A DNA stretch of 56,049 nt from Spirogloea muscicola (taxonomy: Eukaryota; Streptophyta; Zygnematophyceae; Spirogloeales; Spirogloeaceae), in NCBI GenBank assembly GCA_009602725.1, contig WELB01000060.1, forward strand, positions 613,880 through 669,928. Reading direction: 5' to 3'. This document shows positions 10,103-31,507 of the stretch, piece after piece. Within the stretch, counting starts at the first letter, position 1, and each line of letters starts with the position of its first letter. The notes below the pieces were generated by a model. That model was not told the DNA's origin. It did no database searches and saw nothing but the letters and a program-made list of their open reading frames with translations. The position numbers and the translations under genes are program-made.

Positions 10103-13100
10103 TCAGCGCTGTGGAGGCTTCACCGGCGCCCTCGAGCCCTTGCCCACGTGGCCGTCTGACTGCACGAAGCTGGAGCTCCCTTTAGCGGTCTCGTCGCCAT
10201 CAGTGACCTCATTCTGATCAGCGCTCGGCATCGAGTCCAGTGCGCTGCGGACGCGATCAGAGCCGTGGGTGGCAGTGGAAGCTCTGTCGTCGGCATCATC
10301 CAGCTCCCACCCGTCCTCGTTTTGGCCAGCTCCACCAAGCGCCGCTTGCGCATCCTCAGCTGGTCCTTCCCCGGCAGAGTCCCGAGGCAGTGACTGCTGC
10401 TCACTGTCTGCCGCCTGAGGCAGCCCTGAGTCCTCGACTACTGCGGTACCCTCTGTGGCGCCGGCCGCCGCACCATCCTTGCCAATTGCCGCACCGGCGG
10501 TGTCCCTTTGCATACTGGGAGGGTCGGGCCTGCTGCTAACCCCCCCCCAGCTCTCGGACGACTTGATGAAGTGCTTCTTCACCCGCACAACAGGCTGCTC
10601 AATCTGCAGCGCTGGACGTGGCAAGCCCTCAAAGTCTGCACAAAGGGCGTCCGCCTTGGCCAGCGCTTCCACCACCTGGTGCTGAAGTTCCTTCACGGAG
10701 CTCCTGCAGCAGGAAAGCCCATGGATGTGTGGGTTAGGAGAGACGTGTCCTTCAACAATAAGTCACCTCAAGGGATCAGCAACACCCATGAACTACTCTT
10801 GATTGTGAGATTATGATGGTCCTCCTACTCTTGAGGCTCGCTGGCAGAGTACGTCTCCACGTCCGCCTTAATCTTCTTCAGTGAGGCAAGGGCTCTCTTC
10901 AGCTGCCCCTCAAGGTCCACATATTTCTCTTCCACCCTCCTGCGGTTGCTTGTTACGTCAACTATCCCGGGCTCCTGTCCAGATGCCTGCAGCTCCTCCC
11001 TGCACGCATGCTATGCCTTTCAAGGATCAGCATTATCCCATCGAGGTGGCACTAGAAAGCATAAAATCAATGACTCCAATTTCAACCATTCTCCATGCAA
11101 TCAGCTACTCCGGCAACAAAGCTCAAGACTTTAGAAAGGAGGAAATGAGACTCTTATACAAGGTGCTTGGCAGTAGTGCCTGACCCTGCCTTGAAGCTGG
11201 CTGTTGAGAAGCTTACCTCTTGACTTGCAAATCGTCTAGCTGTGCATGCCGAGCTTTCAGCTTGATAAGTAGCTGCGACAATTCCTCCTGCCATCCAGAT
11301 GCATAATAAGCAAAAGCAGTGAGAATCACCCAAGCCCACGGCATGACTGAATCAACAGCTCGATATACAAATTTTCTGAAGGCCTCACTAGTAAGCAGGA
11401 GAAAAAACAACGTTGCTGCTATGGCTGATGTGTCTTCTGACAGCGACTGGAATACTTCCTTCTCCACACATCTGATAGCAAAATGTACCTGGCGGTATCT
11501 CAAGTGACTTGCAGCAATTTGGAAGAAGCGTATCCGAGAGCAATCAATGGCAGCCCTGTACAACATCCACATCACAGATGGTAAACACAAGTTCCACCTT
11601 TGGCTGCGCCCCAAGATTTGGATACAGATGACTTGCAAGTGTGACCATTGCTATAAGTTACATGGTTTCTTGCTCCTTTTCTTTGATGCAGGACTGCTGT
11701 AATTTCCAAGTGTCCTCCAAAAAATCTTGCCACATTTTCAGCACGTTGACTTCTGTTGTATGCGCTGCCATGGAGCGGCTGCCATCTTCCTCCTGCATAT
11801 GTACAGGACGCCAAACCAAGGTTCACGGATCTGACGCATGCACGACTGCTGCCACCACTTATTAAGGAGTTGCATATGGGACTGGGAACTGGGATGGAGA
11901 CTACATGCATTCATGACCTGAATGGTAAGGTGGGCTACAATGTTGCTGCTGGCTTCATCAAACTGCTCCTTCTCTTCCTGAATGTTGACGTGCCGCTTAG
12001 TTGCCTGGGCAATGGCTGCAGTCACTGCAACTAGCTCAGCCTCTAGCTCTGCCCTTCGCTTTTCCAATGTCTGCATTTCATCGGCAATGATCTGCACAAA
12101 GCAGAAAAGAAAGGTTCAGGAGGAGCAGTGGGGAATTGTCAAAAAACCTGCCATCCCAACATTGTCACAGGACTGACTTGAAACGATCTTTTATATAATC
12201 GGAAACAATCTTTCATATAACCGTAAACGACTGCTTGCGGAGACCATGACATCGGCAACTTCATACAGATTGACATGGGGATTGAAGGACTCTATTTCTG
12301 CAGTTGCTACCTTCTCAACTTCTGAGACCTCCTGTGACTTGGTCACCCGGTATGCCATTGCATCTGACTTCTGTTGCCTGCAAAAACTTGGTACTGATTG
12401 TCAGCTTCATCCTCGCCTAATCTGCAGCTCACAAGGACTCCACAAGGACAAATGGTATGGGCTTCCACAACTTGCAAGTGACATGTCCTTCCCACGGTTT
12501 CTCCGTGAGTTGCTTGAAAGCTTGCTTACCTGCTCTCTGACACCTTCGCCTTGATTTTGGCTGCTCCATCAGCGAGCTCAGTTGCCAGCTGCTTAAGCCT
12601 GTCAACCTGCAGAAGGACACAACATGAGCAAGAACGTGCAGCAGGGTTGATGTAATTAGTGCAGGAGAGCGTGATGGATGAAGAACATGCTCTTGATTTG
12701 GATGAAGCTCATGACATTTCTCTAGCGCACCTTCTCATTTCGTGTTTCTGCATCATCACCCTGGTGAAGCTCAGCCTTCTTCTTCTGGAGGCAGTCTCCC
12801 AAGCGAGATGCCAAGTGCAAGATCTCCTCAGTCAAAGCAGATCCCTGCAGCCCATCAGCAACATAATGAGAAAAAATCAAGTGAGAATCAGAGCCGCATA
12901 GTGGCAGTCTGGATTGCAAGATCTGCTCTCAGATGACATGGGTTCTCAGCAATGCATTCTGCAGATGAAGAAGCTGGAATTGCCGCCAGAGAGTGCCGCC
13001 AGAGTGTGCCGCCCTACCTCCTTCAAGGTATCAGGAAGGTCCTCAGATTCAGTTGAAAAAGCCAAAGGTATAGCCTCGTTTGGTAATGATGCCAACTTCT

Positions 13101-15375
13101 CATCCATGTGTTGTTGCAGACGGCCTATCTCTGCATTCAACCTGATGTGACAAGACATGCGACTGAGTGGACCTCTGACTTGCCTGCCTCTGTGTGCACT
13201 CACACATGTGCAAGTCATTAAATCAAGGACATCTGTGGCAGGCACCGAGCTAGAAAAGAGGACCTTTCAATTGCAGAGTTCTGCTTCAGTCCAGTCACGA
13301 CATCTCTTGCCATATGCAGCAACTCCTCACGCGTTATCTGCCAGCATTGACTCCATGGCCAGTATGAGCTCGGGTCTACTTGACAGAGAGCAAAAGCAGG
13401 GTGTGCCACAACAGAGAGCTTGTTACCTTCATGACATAGTATATGTGGTACAAGCCACTCAAGAAGGCCATAGAGATTAGTGACGCTTTACTCACCAAAA
13501 CCTCATCTGAGTACCCCGTATTCACTTTTGAAAGATCCTGAATACCACTCATGATTGCCTTGTGTACTTCCTGCCCTCCAGCAAGGCATAACCTAATGCA
13601 GGAGCACCGCATGCATGTATTGAGGCTTGATAGTGTAGTATTGGACGCATCCCGCTGTCTCTTCACGAGGCAGGATGACAGTGCGCAAGCATGTCAAAGA
13701 AGTGAAGATATGCTTACTGGAACATCTCAAGTACAATCGAGACTTCCTCATCTTCAGGTGCATCCAATATCTGCTCAGTTGCAAATTGTCAAAGCGTGTG
13801 GTGCTTTCCGTGGGACCTAAGCCTTTTACTGATGATATATTTGTCACACAACCTGCAAGAGTCCTTGTCCCACATAGTAATTGCCAGCATTTCGAGGATG
13901 CAGAGAAGGTATGAAGACTTAGAAATTCATGCGCAAAGCTCATGGATACTTGGAAGTTTGTCAAGTCACTTGGTAGTCACTCTAAGAGTCGTTCTTGCGG
14001 CAAAAGAGCAATATCCTGGTGGGAGGCAGCTTATGAGATGGGCCCAAGACCTCACCAACGAGGTCACGATGTTTTCCAAAGCATTGCTGCGAAGAAAGAG
14101 GTCCCTGAAGCTGAGAGGCTCGCTGCAGACCTCAGAGTCGAAGAAGAGGACCTGAAGTCACCACCTCAGATGATTGTGGGCAAAGTGGGCTAAGACCTCT
14201 GGGCCCGGCATCTCGTCTTCAGATGTCATACTTCTAGCCCACAACTCATCTTGCTGATCCACAGAAGCGGATGCAGCCGCAAACGATTGTAAAGAAGAAC
14301 GCTACCGGCAATGTCCAGAGAGTTTCAAGTGCTATATGATAGTCATTCTGACTTCTTCTCTGAGTTGCTTGTGTGCACAACATTGACAACAAGATCATGA
14401 AGAATGCCATGCTTACAGAGGCAGCTTTGCTTGGTGTAGGAGGCAGCTCTTCTTCTGCTTCTACTTCATTGCTCTCTTTGGCTACCGGCTCTTGATCCGT
14501 GGGTGACCCTGGCGACCCTTCTCTGGAGGCTGCACTCTGCCTCTCAAGCTTCGATGCCGCAACTTTGGCGTCGTTGTCCAGATCTTTGAGAGCACCCAGC
14601 CATCGTGTTAGCGCTTGCAGTCTTTCTCCGCCTCGAGTTGCCAGTGAGACTTCATCCAGCCTCCTCACAGCATGCTTGAAGTTGTTGTAATGTTTGCCAG
14701 ACTGCAGTTCTCATGCAACAATAGAGCAGTACCAGTTAGCTTCCAAGCTCATGCTGCCGATCTGACCTGCTAGCAAGTGAAACAGCTCACTGCTGCCTTG
14801 CTTGTTGGTGTAGCAAAGCAGGCAGAGACGGTTGCTAATCATCAATGTAGAAGAATGTTAATTGTCTGATGACACAACGTCTACCTACTAAAGTGCGCTC
14901 ACTAGCACGAAGTGCGAGTGCAACCATTTAGACAATAGAGCCGACGGCTCTGTTGACGTGAGGCTCAGAGCATAAGTCTTTTGACGGTGTTGGAGCTTGC
15001 ATTCATGACAGCACGCCCATAGCCATCCCCTAAGGCAACTCGACAGTGACTTCCACTGCCGTCAGGAAGACAAGGCCTACTCCAGGCGTTCACGAGCTCT
15101 TTGATGACGAATGCACAAGTGGACACGTTAAGCTACTGGAGAAGGGAGTCGCGCCCGACATAATTGACCGTCATTGCCACACGGTCGTGGAAGTGGCAGA
15201 TGCTCACCAGGCGCTCCTGGAATATCTTCGCGCTGCCTGCGACCGCGTGCCCGGCGTTCTGGACGACGGACCCGGCGTACAGCCTGACGCGGGACAGCGA
15301 CGAGGGCACGGAGCCCTTGCCGGCGCCGCCGGCCGCCTCCGCCGCTTTGTTGAATGCGGACTTGATCCACGACAT
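10103..15375 (-). CDS. Plant-type coiled-coil protein of unknown function
   Basis: Sixteen exons in coding order: 15375-15208, 14701-14417, 14151-14056, 13770-13718, 13592-13496, 13337-13264, 13141-13018, 12844-12731, 12606-12530, 12377-12251, 12091-11918, 11792-11662, 11555-11489, 11287-11217, 10999-10829, 10703-10103; 809 residues, every phase matches. The N-terminus MSWIKSAFNKAAEAAG followed by YAGSVVQNAGHAVAGSAKIF matches, from memory, a conserved land-plant coiled-coil family annotated only as uncharacterised or filament-like. Further conserved blocks are RRLDEVSLATRGGERLQALT, VLFFDSEVCSEPLSFRDLF, GGQEVHKAIMSGIQDLSK, AYRVTKSQEVSEVEK, EKEQFDEASSNIVAHL and NVLKMWQDFLEDTWKL. Most of the middle is predicted coiled coil. 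The last exon is acidic, low-complexity and poorly conserved. No enzyme domain is seen. Its role is unknown; scaffold or trafficking roles would be guesses. Confidence 0.88.
12180..12232. repeat. Two-unit imperfect tandem repeat in an intron
   Basis: Two AT-rich units of about 22 bases, each like AAACGATCTTTTATATAATCGG, and the start of a third. They lie in the intron between the 12377-12251 and 12091-11918 exons of the coiled-coil gene. No function is evident. Confidence 0.6.
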
Positions 15376-15512
15376 TGAGCAAGCTCACGGGGGCACAGGG
15401 GCAGCAGACGGCGCCGCCGACGGCCCCGTCATGCAATTGCCTGCGCGTCGCCGCGCCGTCAGCCGGGCGCGGCGGCGGCGGGGTCCGCGGCTGCGGCTCC
15501 GGCGGAGGCGGC
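15376..15512. promoter_or_regulatory. GC-rich 5' region of the coiled-coil gene
   Basis: Very GC-rich, CGG-repeat sequence directly upstream of the minus-strand ATG at 15375, ending in the assembly gap. By position it holds the 5' UTR and part of the promoter. No specific element can be recognised. Confidence 0.35.
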
Positions 15513-16150
15513 NNNNNNNNNNNNNNNNNNNNNNNNNNNNNNNNNNNNNNNNNNNNNNNNNNNNNNNNNNNNNNNNNNNNNNNNNNNNNNNNNNNNNNNN
15601 NNNNNNNNNNNNNNNNNNNNNNNNNNNNNNNNNNNNNNNNNNNNNNNNNNNNNNNNNNNNNNNNNNNNNNNNNNNNNNNNNNNNNNNNNNNNNNNNNNNN
15701 NNNNNNNNNNNNNNNNNNNNNNNNNNNNNNNNNNNNNNNNNNNNNNNNNNNNNNNNNNNNNNNNNNNNNNNNNNNNNNNNNNNNNNNNNNNNNNNNNNNN
15801 NNNNNNNNNNNNNNNNNNNNNNNNNNNNNNNNNNNNNNNNNNNNNNNNNNNNNNNNNNNNNNNNNNNNNNNNNNNNNNNNNNNNNNNNNNNNNNNNNNNN
15901 NNNNNNNNNNNNNNNNNNNNNNNNNNNNNNNNNNNNNNNNNNNNNNNNNNNNNNNNNNNNNNNNNNNNNNNNNNNNNNNNNNNNNNNNNNNNNNNNNNNN
16001 NNNNNNNNNNNNNNNNNNNNNNNNNNNNNNNNNNNNNNNNNNNNNNNNNNNNNNNNNNNNNNNNNNNNNNNNNNNNNNNNNNNNNNNNNNNNNNNNNNNN
16101 NNNNNNNNNNNNNNNNNNNNNNNNNNNNNNNNNNNNNNNNNNNNNNNNNN
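15513..16150. other. Assembly gap (638 N)
   Basis: Run of N flanked on both sides by CGG/GGC repeats (GGCGGAGGCGGC on the left, CGGCGGCGGCGGCGG on the right). A hard-to-sequence GC repeat is the likely cause. Translations running through it are artefacts. Confidence 0.98.
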
Positions 16151-16284
16151 CGGCGGCGGCGGCGGAGACGCCGCCGCCTGCGAAGCCGCCCGCCCATGAC
16201 GGCATCCGCGGCACCGCGCGCGTCAAGGCGCGGCTCGCCGCCGCCAGGGCTCGCGAGGAGGCCAAGCTGGAGAGGTTGGCCTAG
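16151..16284. other. GC-rich gap flank with possible coding fragment
   Basis: On the plus strand an open frame reads out of the gap, contains ARVKARLAAARAREEAKLER and stops at 16284, inside telomere-like sequence. It could be the end of a coiled-coil exon or pure GC-rich noise. I cannot assign it to a gene. Confidence 0.3.
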
Positions 16285-16321
16285 GGTTCAGGGTTTAGGG
16301 TTTAGGGTTTAGGATTTAGGG
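16281..16321 (+). repeat. Short telomere-like repeat next to gap
   Basis: Five units of TTTAGGG type, two of them variant (TTCAGGG, ATTTAGGG), in the same G-rich orientation as the 9165-9211 array. They lie 130 bases right of the large gap. Consistent with an interstitial telomeric sequence or with scaffolding through a contig end. Confidence 0.8.
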
Positions 16322-16479
16322 CGCTGTGGCGGCATCGGCGCCGCTGCGGCGGCGCTGCCATGGCCCGGCTTGGTGGGGCTCCGGAAGCTCAAGGTGGCCC
16401 GCTGCCAATTGCTAGGATACGTGTGATACTCAAAAGTACGTTAACACCCCTTTCTCTAGTAGCTCAGTGATTAGAGCAA

Positions 16480-18838
16480 ATGGCTGATAACTGCGCTGGC
16501 GGTGGCACTTACTGTGGCATTGGCAGGGCCGACGAGACTGGTTATGATGCAATGCTGAGGGCCCGCTCAAAGGCGCAGCCCCCGGCCAGAGATGGGAGCG
16601 ACGGGAGCGGTGCGGAGGCCCAGGAGCTCGTGGGCAAGGCGATCTGGGCAAAGCTGGGCCGCTTCCCGTGGTGGCCGGCCCAGGTGCGCAGCTGCCCCGG
16701 CTGCCCAGCTACCATCACCTGCCCTGCTCACATACTGCGTCAGAGCAAATCAACTGGACGCACTCTTGTCCAGTGACTCTTAAGAAGCTGGTAAGCTTCT
16801 TAAGAGTAAGGGTTTGGTAGTCGTCCACATTGAGCATTGTCGTTGTAGATCTAGTGAAGAGGTGAGACTTAGGCGATACTTCTGGAATTCAAGCTCCGAT
16901 GTTCCACAACTCTAGGAGGAGTTGAATAGTTCACACGAAGCCCAACTCGAGCCACCCAAGTCGCCTACCTTGTGTGTACTGCTAGCCCCGTCAAAATCTG
17001 ACGAGCTGCATGTTGGCCAGGTCGTTGATGGAGCAATGGCTGACGCTGGCCTGCGCAAGGAGCAGACCTCCGACAGGGAGGCCCTTGTCCGTTTCTTCGG
17101 CACCTATGACTAGTGAGTGCCTCCAGAGCTGGCCTCTGGCGGCCATGGATGCCAAGTCTCTGCTCACTAACAGAAACATTCTGCAGCTGCTGCGGAGCAA
17201 GAGTAGCGCTATTGAAAAGGTTGAAATAACTTGCTTGTGCTTTGCTTCAGCATCACTCATTTGCAGGACTACCAGCATAGATGCCTATTTACTAGCGGCT
17301 GCTGTTCTGCTAAGTCTTGTGGACGGGCCAACTCCTGGTTATGTCCTGTGGTCTTGTAGTCCTGTGTTGGGTTCCCGTCTCAGCACACCTTGTGACCTGC
17401 AGTGCCTGGGTGGACGCTGTGGCTTGCATCTCAGAGCTCCATGTGGTTAGTCTCACATACTTGTCTTAGCTCCTCACTTGAAGCTCTTCAGCATACTGTC
17501 AGCATATGCTGTTGAAAGACTTCCTCGACCTTGTCCACACGCTGCAGACTCCAGCACTGTATACGGGTGCCATCTCAGATGGTGGCTTGCATTTAGGGTT
17601 AGGACTTCGGGGTGTCTACCAGTGTCTGTTGACTTTGTGCGTGCTTTCTGTCACAGAAACAAACGAGATCGAGTCCTAAGTAGATATGAGAATGAAAATC
17701 TGCACAAATGTCAGTGACTAAGTAAAGGCTCACAATATCACAGAGATATACCAAAAAGCAGATCGCAGTAGTGGAAAAAGCAAGCAGCCGTTCACCTGAT
17801 GCCTCTTGCTGCAACGCAGAAATATGCTGACAGGAGCAAGAGCAGGAAGAAGTCTTTTCAAGTCGGCATTGAAGAGGTATGTAGACCCGACTCTACAGAA
17901 GGACTCTCAGCATCTCCCAAATGCACGCCGTAATTGCAAGTCCTTTGCAGCTCTTAAAGACTAGCCCACATCCTTTCAGCTGTCCTTTCAGACCCGCCAA
18001 GTGTGCAGATCATATAAGCTGCTTGTTGTCAAATCTTTTGGGGTTTCCAGTGTATCTGGCAACCTGCTCAACTCCTGCACCATGGCAGGCACTGTGCTCA
18101 AGCTGGTGCCTGGCCAGTCATGCAGGCGCTTGAGTTCTCAAAGACGGGGAAATTGCCGAGCAGGTGGGAGGGTAATTCCTCCAGCGGACTGCAGCCGGGG
18201 CTGCTGACACATGGTGGCGATAGTGAAGGTAGTCACCCTTTGGATCCGATTGGATGAAAGCTAAGTGCTGCTCCTATTAGGATGTGCAATGAAGATGCGA
18301 CACTGTTGATTGGGCAAAGACGAGGGGGCTCGGCATCTCCTTTCTGATCAGGGCTTGGAAGTAAGATACTGAGTTGCTTGCCTGACTGCAGATCCTACTG
18401 GTGAACACGACGAGGGTGATGGGGTTGGTGCCATTTCCCAGCGCAGCAAACGCAAGGGCTGGATGAAGGGTGCCGCAAGAGAGGTAGAGTGCTTGATCCC
18501 AACCCAGGGAAATTTGCATCTTTACATACTTAGCCAGCCAACCTCCTAGTGATGTGGTGAGGCAGGTCAGCAGGTTCTTGCTTGCAAGACAACCTGCCAT
18601 CGAGCATTGAGCACGAGGTTTGGGACTTAATCAAAACCGATTGCTCCTGTCTCCACCTCACCTGAGAGAGAGTCGCAAGTCGAAGTTTGTGTGTATGTCT
18701 TTGAAGGTGGATATATCTGTGCAGCAGGAGAAGGTGCCTGCCCTCAAGCAGCGCCAGGAGCGGCGACAGCGGATCATGCGCCAGCTCGGACTCAGCCCAC
18801 CTGCGGGGTCCCCGTTGGCCCGTACAGCCGTCACCTAG
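16480..18838 (+). CDS. Small PWWP-domain protein
   Basis: Six exons in phase: 16480-16683, 17021-17112, 17403-17445, 17820-17876, 18126-18228, 18669-18838; 222 residues. The PWWP domain is assembled across exons 1-5: GKAIWAKLGRFPWWPAQ, then ALVRFFGTYD, then YAWVDAVACISELHV, then YADRSKSRKKSFQVGIEE and ALEFSKTGKLPSRW. The aromatic-cage region WAKLGRFPWWPAQ is intact, as expected for a reader of methylated histone (typically H3K36me) or of DNA. The C-terminus RQRIMRQLGLSPPAGSPLA resembles the tail of some land-plant PWWP proteins. Exon 3 is only 43 bases. The last acceptor (18669) was chosen by phase and is the least certain boundary. Likely a nuclear chromatin-associated protein without a catalytic domain. 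Confidence 0.88.
16776..16807. repeat. Perfect 14-bp inverted repeat in PWWP intron 1
   Basis: ACTCTTAAGAAGCT (16776-16789), loop GGTA, then AGCTTCTTAAGAGT (16794-16807). The arms are exact reverse complements. It would form a stable hairpin in the pre-mRNA or could be a palindromic binding site. Confidence 0.9.
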
Positions 18839-20120
18839 CGTGATAGCCGCAAATTTCAGGCTTCCCACGCACCAGTGTCAAGGCTGATTTCAGCCTTGCC
18901 CTTCTTGCATATACCACAACCCTGCTCTGCCTCAGGCCCAAGGACCTGCTAGCTGTCCCATCTGTGGCTCTGGAGAGCCTGTAGCCCAGGAGAGCGATCT
19001 GCTGCTGCAAGCCCTTTTGTCACAAGTGCACTGGCAGCGAGCATGAGAGGGGCCAATCGGTGCAGGGCACTTGCACCTTGCTCCTCCTGCCGCAGCTTTG
19101 GTGGCCGGCTCAGTATCTCCATGGCCAAGACGGCGTTTGGCCACCCCGGCATGGCCCAACGGGCATCTTGCCAGCACAAGCTACAGGTGAGCAGTTTTCG
19201 AGAGGGGACCAAGACAAGAGAAGTAGCAGTCCCGCCTTATAGGGATGGTCGCGGTGAGGAGCCAGCTGATAGGAAGAAAGAAGTTGAGGAAGTGAGAGAC
19301 AAGCTCCAGTTTGAGGCCGGGGGTTGAAGATGTCAATGAGAAACTGAGGACAAAATCTGGGGCACGAAGTGGAGGAGAGGAGTTGCTCTTGCTCCATGGG
19401 AGTAGCAGAGGCTCACTATGGGCCAGCTTACTCACCTGCATATAACGGCGGACAGTGAGCTTTGAGCTGCATGCACGTACCGAGCAGGAGCAAGCAGGCG
19501 ATCTTCCATTACCCCAGCTTGCCCGCGCATATGCATTACAAGCGGTTGTCAGTGTCTTGGCAATATCGGTGATCCTTTGCCCTGCACCTTTGCCAGGACC
19601 AAGTGCGTTGACTGCCTTGGGCTTTTGCTGAGCGGTCTCAATGCCCTTCCGTAGTCTGTCTGACCTCAGGCTCATGCCCCTGACTTGTTGGCTGCGAGAC
19701 GGCCGACTTTGCAGTCTGGCAGCCAATAAGCTGGCACACTTGACCGGTCGGCGTGGCTTCATCTGTTGCAACGGTGGCCTCTGCTAGCACCATTCCTGCC
19801 CAACACTCTTATGGTGGCCTCTCACAGCAGCTGCCGCTTTTGGACAAGCTTGCACTCTCTCGGTGTACCTCCTTCGGGTTCTAACTGGGGCTTCTGCATA
19901 CAGAATGGCAGCCTCTTGATTGTCTGAAGGGCGTCCATCTCGGCAAGGGGGCCCTACACGCATTCGACGTTCACGTTGAGGCTTCATGGCTTTGCACCTC
20001 CTGCAGCGACTTGCGTGTCAAGCGGTGTCTCGATGGCAGGGGCACCTGGTGGGAGAATCCATGTTGATGCCGCAGGCAATCTGGCCCTTGTGTATCATCT
20101 GCTAATGTCTATTCTACAGC
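18839..20120. other. Intergenic region with unrecognised ORFs
   Basis: Two open frames lie in succession on the minus strand: 19987-19784 (67 codons) and 19771-19181 (196 codons). Both are rich in Arg, Ser and Leu, and I recognise no domain in either. A plus-strand stretch near 18950 reads SCPICGSGEP, a possible CxxC pair, but stops soon after. Because LINE fragments start at 20.1 kb, these may be parts of mobile elements, but no direct similarity was seen. Confidence 0.4.
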
Positions 20121-20129
20121 AATATCCTG

Positions 20130-20600
20130 GCTTCTGCCTTGCATATGCGTGCTGCCTGTGCCCTGGCTGCTGCCTCAGGCTACCGACAGGGCGACTCCTT
20201 TCCATCGGCTAGTCTTTCTGACTTGCGGCTGCGCACGCAGGGGTTACTAAGTGACCGTCCTTCGCACTACTTGGGTCGCTGTGTGTTTCAGCGCTTTCCG
20301 GACCTTGTTTATTCGTTTCCGGCTGGCTTTCAGAGCCCTCGCCCCCTTGCAAAACCTTACCGCTTGTCGATCTCTCGGCTGCTAGTCATTTGGCTCTTGA
20401 CGGAAGGTTATTGAGTGACCATCCTTCGTGGTACTTGCTTTGCTGATAAATTTGCACTTTCCGGCACATTAAGGCCTAGTCATTCTCTTGGGCTCGCCTA
20501 TCACACCCGTCGCCACCTGAAACAAGAATTTTATCATTCTCTTTCTGGGCTGGCCAATCACAGCCATCACGCTTTACTGGAAGAATCTATCGTCTCATAA
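20130..20600 (+). mobile_element. LINE 3'-end fragment, plus orientation
   Basis: Encodes LAAASGYRQGDSFPSASLSD near 20170-20230, nearly the same as the C-terminal end of the copy at 35.2 kb (LAAGSGFRQGDSFPAASLSD). Downstream are short hairpin motifs, including GGGCTGGCCAATCACAGCC at about 20549. The reverse complement of that last motif is found at about 33378-33400. The insert is 5'-truncated; only the last ~40 codons and the 3' UTR remain. Confidence 0.75.
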
Positions 20601-20696
20601 GAATGGAGTGTGTATTGAGCGATGGAGGGCCTGAGTGGCCAAGTACAAAGGCAAGCACATTGACAGATATCATCACCCGCTGCCAAGCTGACCCGC

Positions 20697-21206
20697 TCAG
20701 TAACCGCGAGTCAGCACGCAGAGGTCGCTAACTGATGCCCGAATACCGGACGGCAATTGACAAGCCCTTGTGCCACCAGCTAAGGCTCGACCTGCTTTCT
20801 GGTGCAAAGCATGAGCCTGAGGTCGCTGTATACAGGCTGACACACAGACGCCGCAAAAACGACAATTAGGCTGCCGGCATGCCCATCTCGGCTGGAAGCA
20901 TATCCTTACGTCGTGCATATCCTGGAATTCTGATGTTCTCAAGTTGGTAGTGGAACGAGGACTCATGCTGCCAAAAGTTTCAATTTCGGCTGATAGGAGG
21001 TGGTCAAAGTGGTGCTGCAGCTTTCTCTGCTCTGCACTTCCCACTGCGTGGCCAGCAATGTGGGTGGATGCTGGACTCCTGTACGCCTCCGTCACAACCA
21101 CATCCACCAAGGCTCGTGGACCTCCGCCACGTTGAGCACCCACAACGTCTAGGGTGCGGCGGTGGTGGCGTCCCTGAGCGTCCGTGGTGATGGGCATGAA
21201 TGACAC
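20697..21206 (-). mobile_element. LINE 3'-end fragment with endonuclease-like domain, minus orientation
   Basis: A 169-codon open frame. Its first part reads RRTLDVVG then ALVDVVVTEA and later AGHAVGSAEQRK. This aligns by eye with RRVDLVAS, IIADVVTTDV and AGHAASKAARCK in the larger copy at 35-36 kb. It ends SDLCVLTRGY, matching SDLRLLTRTY. The middle is diverged. It lies tail-to-tail with the plus-strand fragment at 20.1-20.6 kb. Confidence 0.7.
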
Positions 21207-21488
21207 TTCACGTAGAGGTCGCTAATGCCCGGCTGCAGGCGGTGCTGCCGGTGACGTCAGGCGCCAAGAGCCACGTGGCGGCTGCTCTGGGGAGCACGAG
21301 GTCGCCGACTCGGTCGACAGAACGCGGCTCGTGCGGTTTGTGGTCGAATCCGTGGCGCGGCCAAGTCAGCGCAGAGGCAGAGGGTGATCCGTGTGCACCC
21401 ACGGGGGATCTCAGGAAATTTAATTCCTGCAGGCCGACCCCGGGTGACCGCACGCTCCGGTCAAGGCTGAACCGCCCCCCAGCCTCAG
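21207..21488. other. GC-rich region 5' of the ABCC transporter
   Basis: Short stretch between the LINE fragment and the first recognised ABCC exon. AGAGGTCGCTAA at 21214 repeats the LINE C-terminal coding at 20720, so the left edge may still be LINE-derived. The rest should contain the ABCC promoter or an unrecognised 5' exon. Confidence 0.4.

Positions 21489-31507
<10,019 letters not shown>

Noticed and set aside
16151..16265. Minus-strand ASSRALAAASRALTRAVPRM, resembling a transit peptide
   Set aside because: It has no ATG, runs straight into the gap, and GC-rich DNA gives Ala/Arg-rich frames by default.
15164..16312. Frames of 270-380 codons spanning the large gap
   Set aside because: They exist only because the run of N contains no stop codons.
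20720..21230. AGAGGTCGCTAA at both ends of the 20.7-21.2 kb fragment as a target-site duplication
   Set aside because: The left copy lies inside the LINE's own C-terminal coding sequence (SDLCV), so it is better read as shared element sequence than as a duplication of the target.
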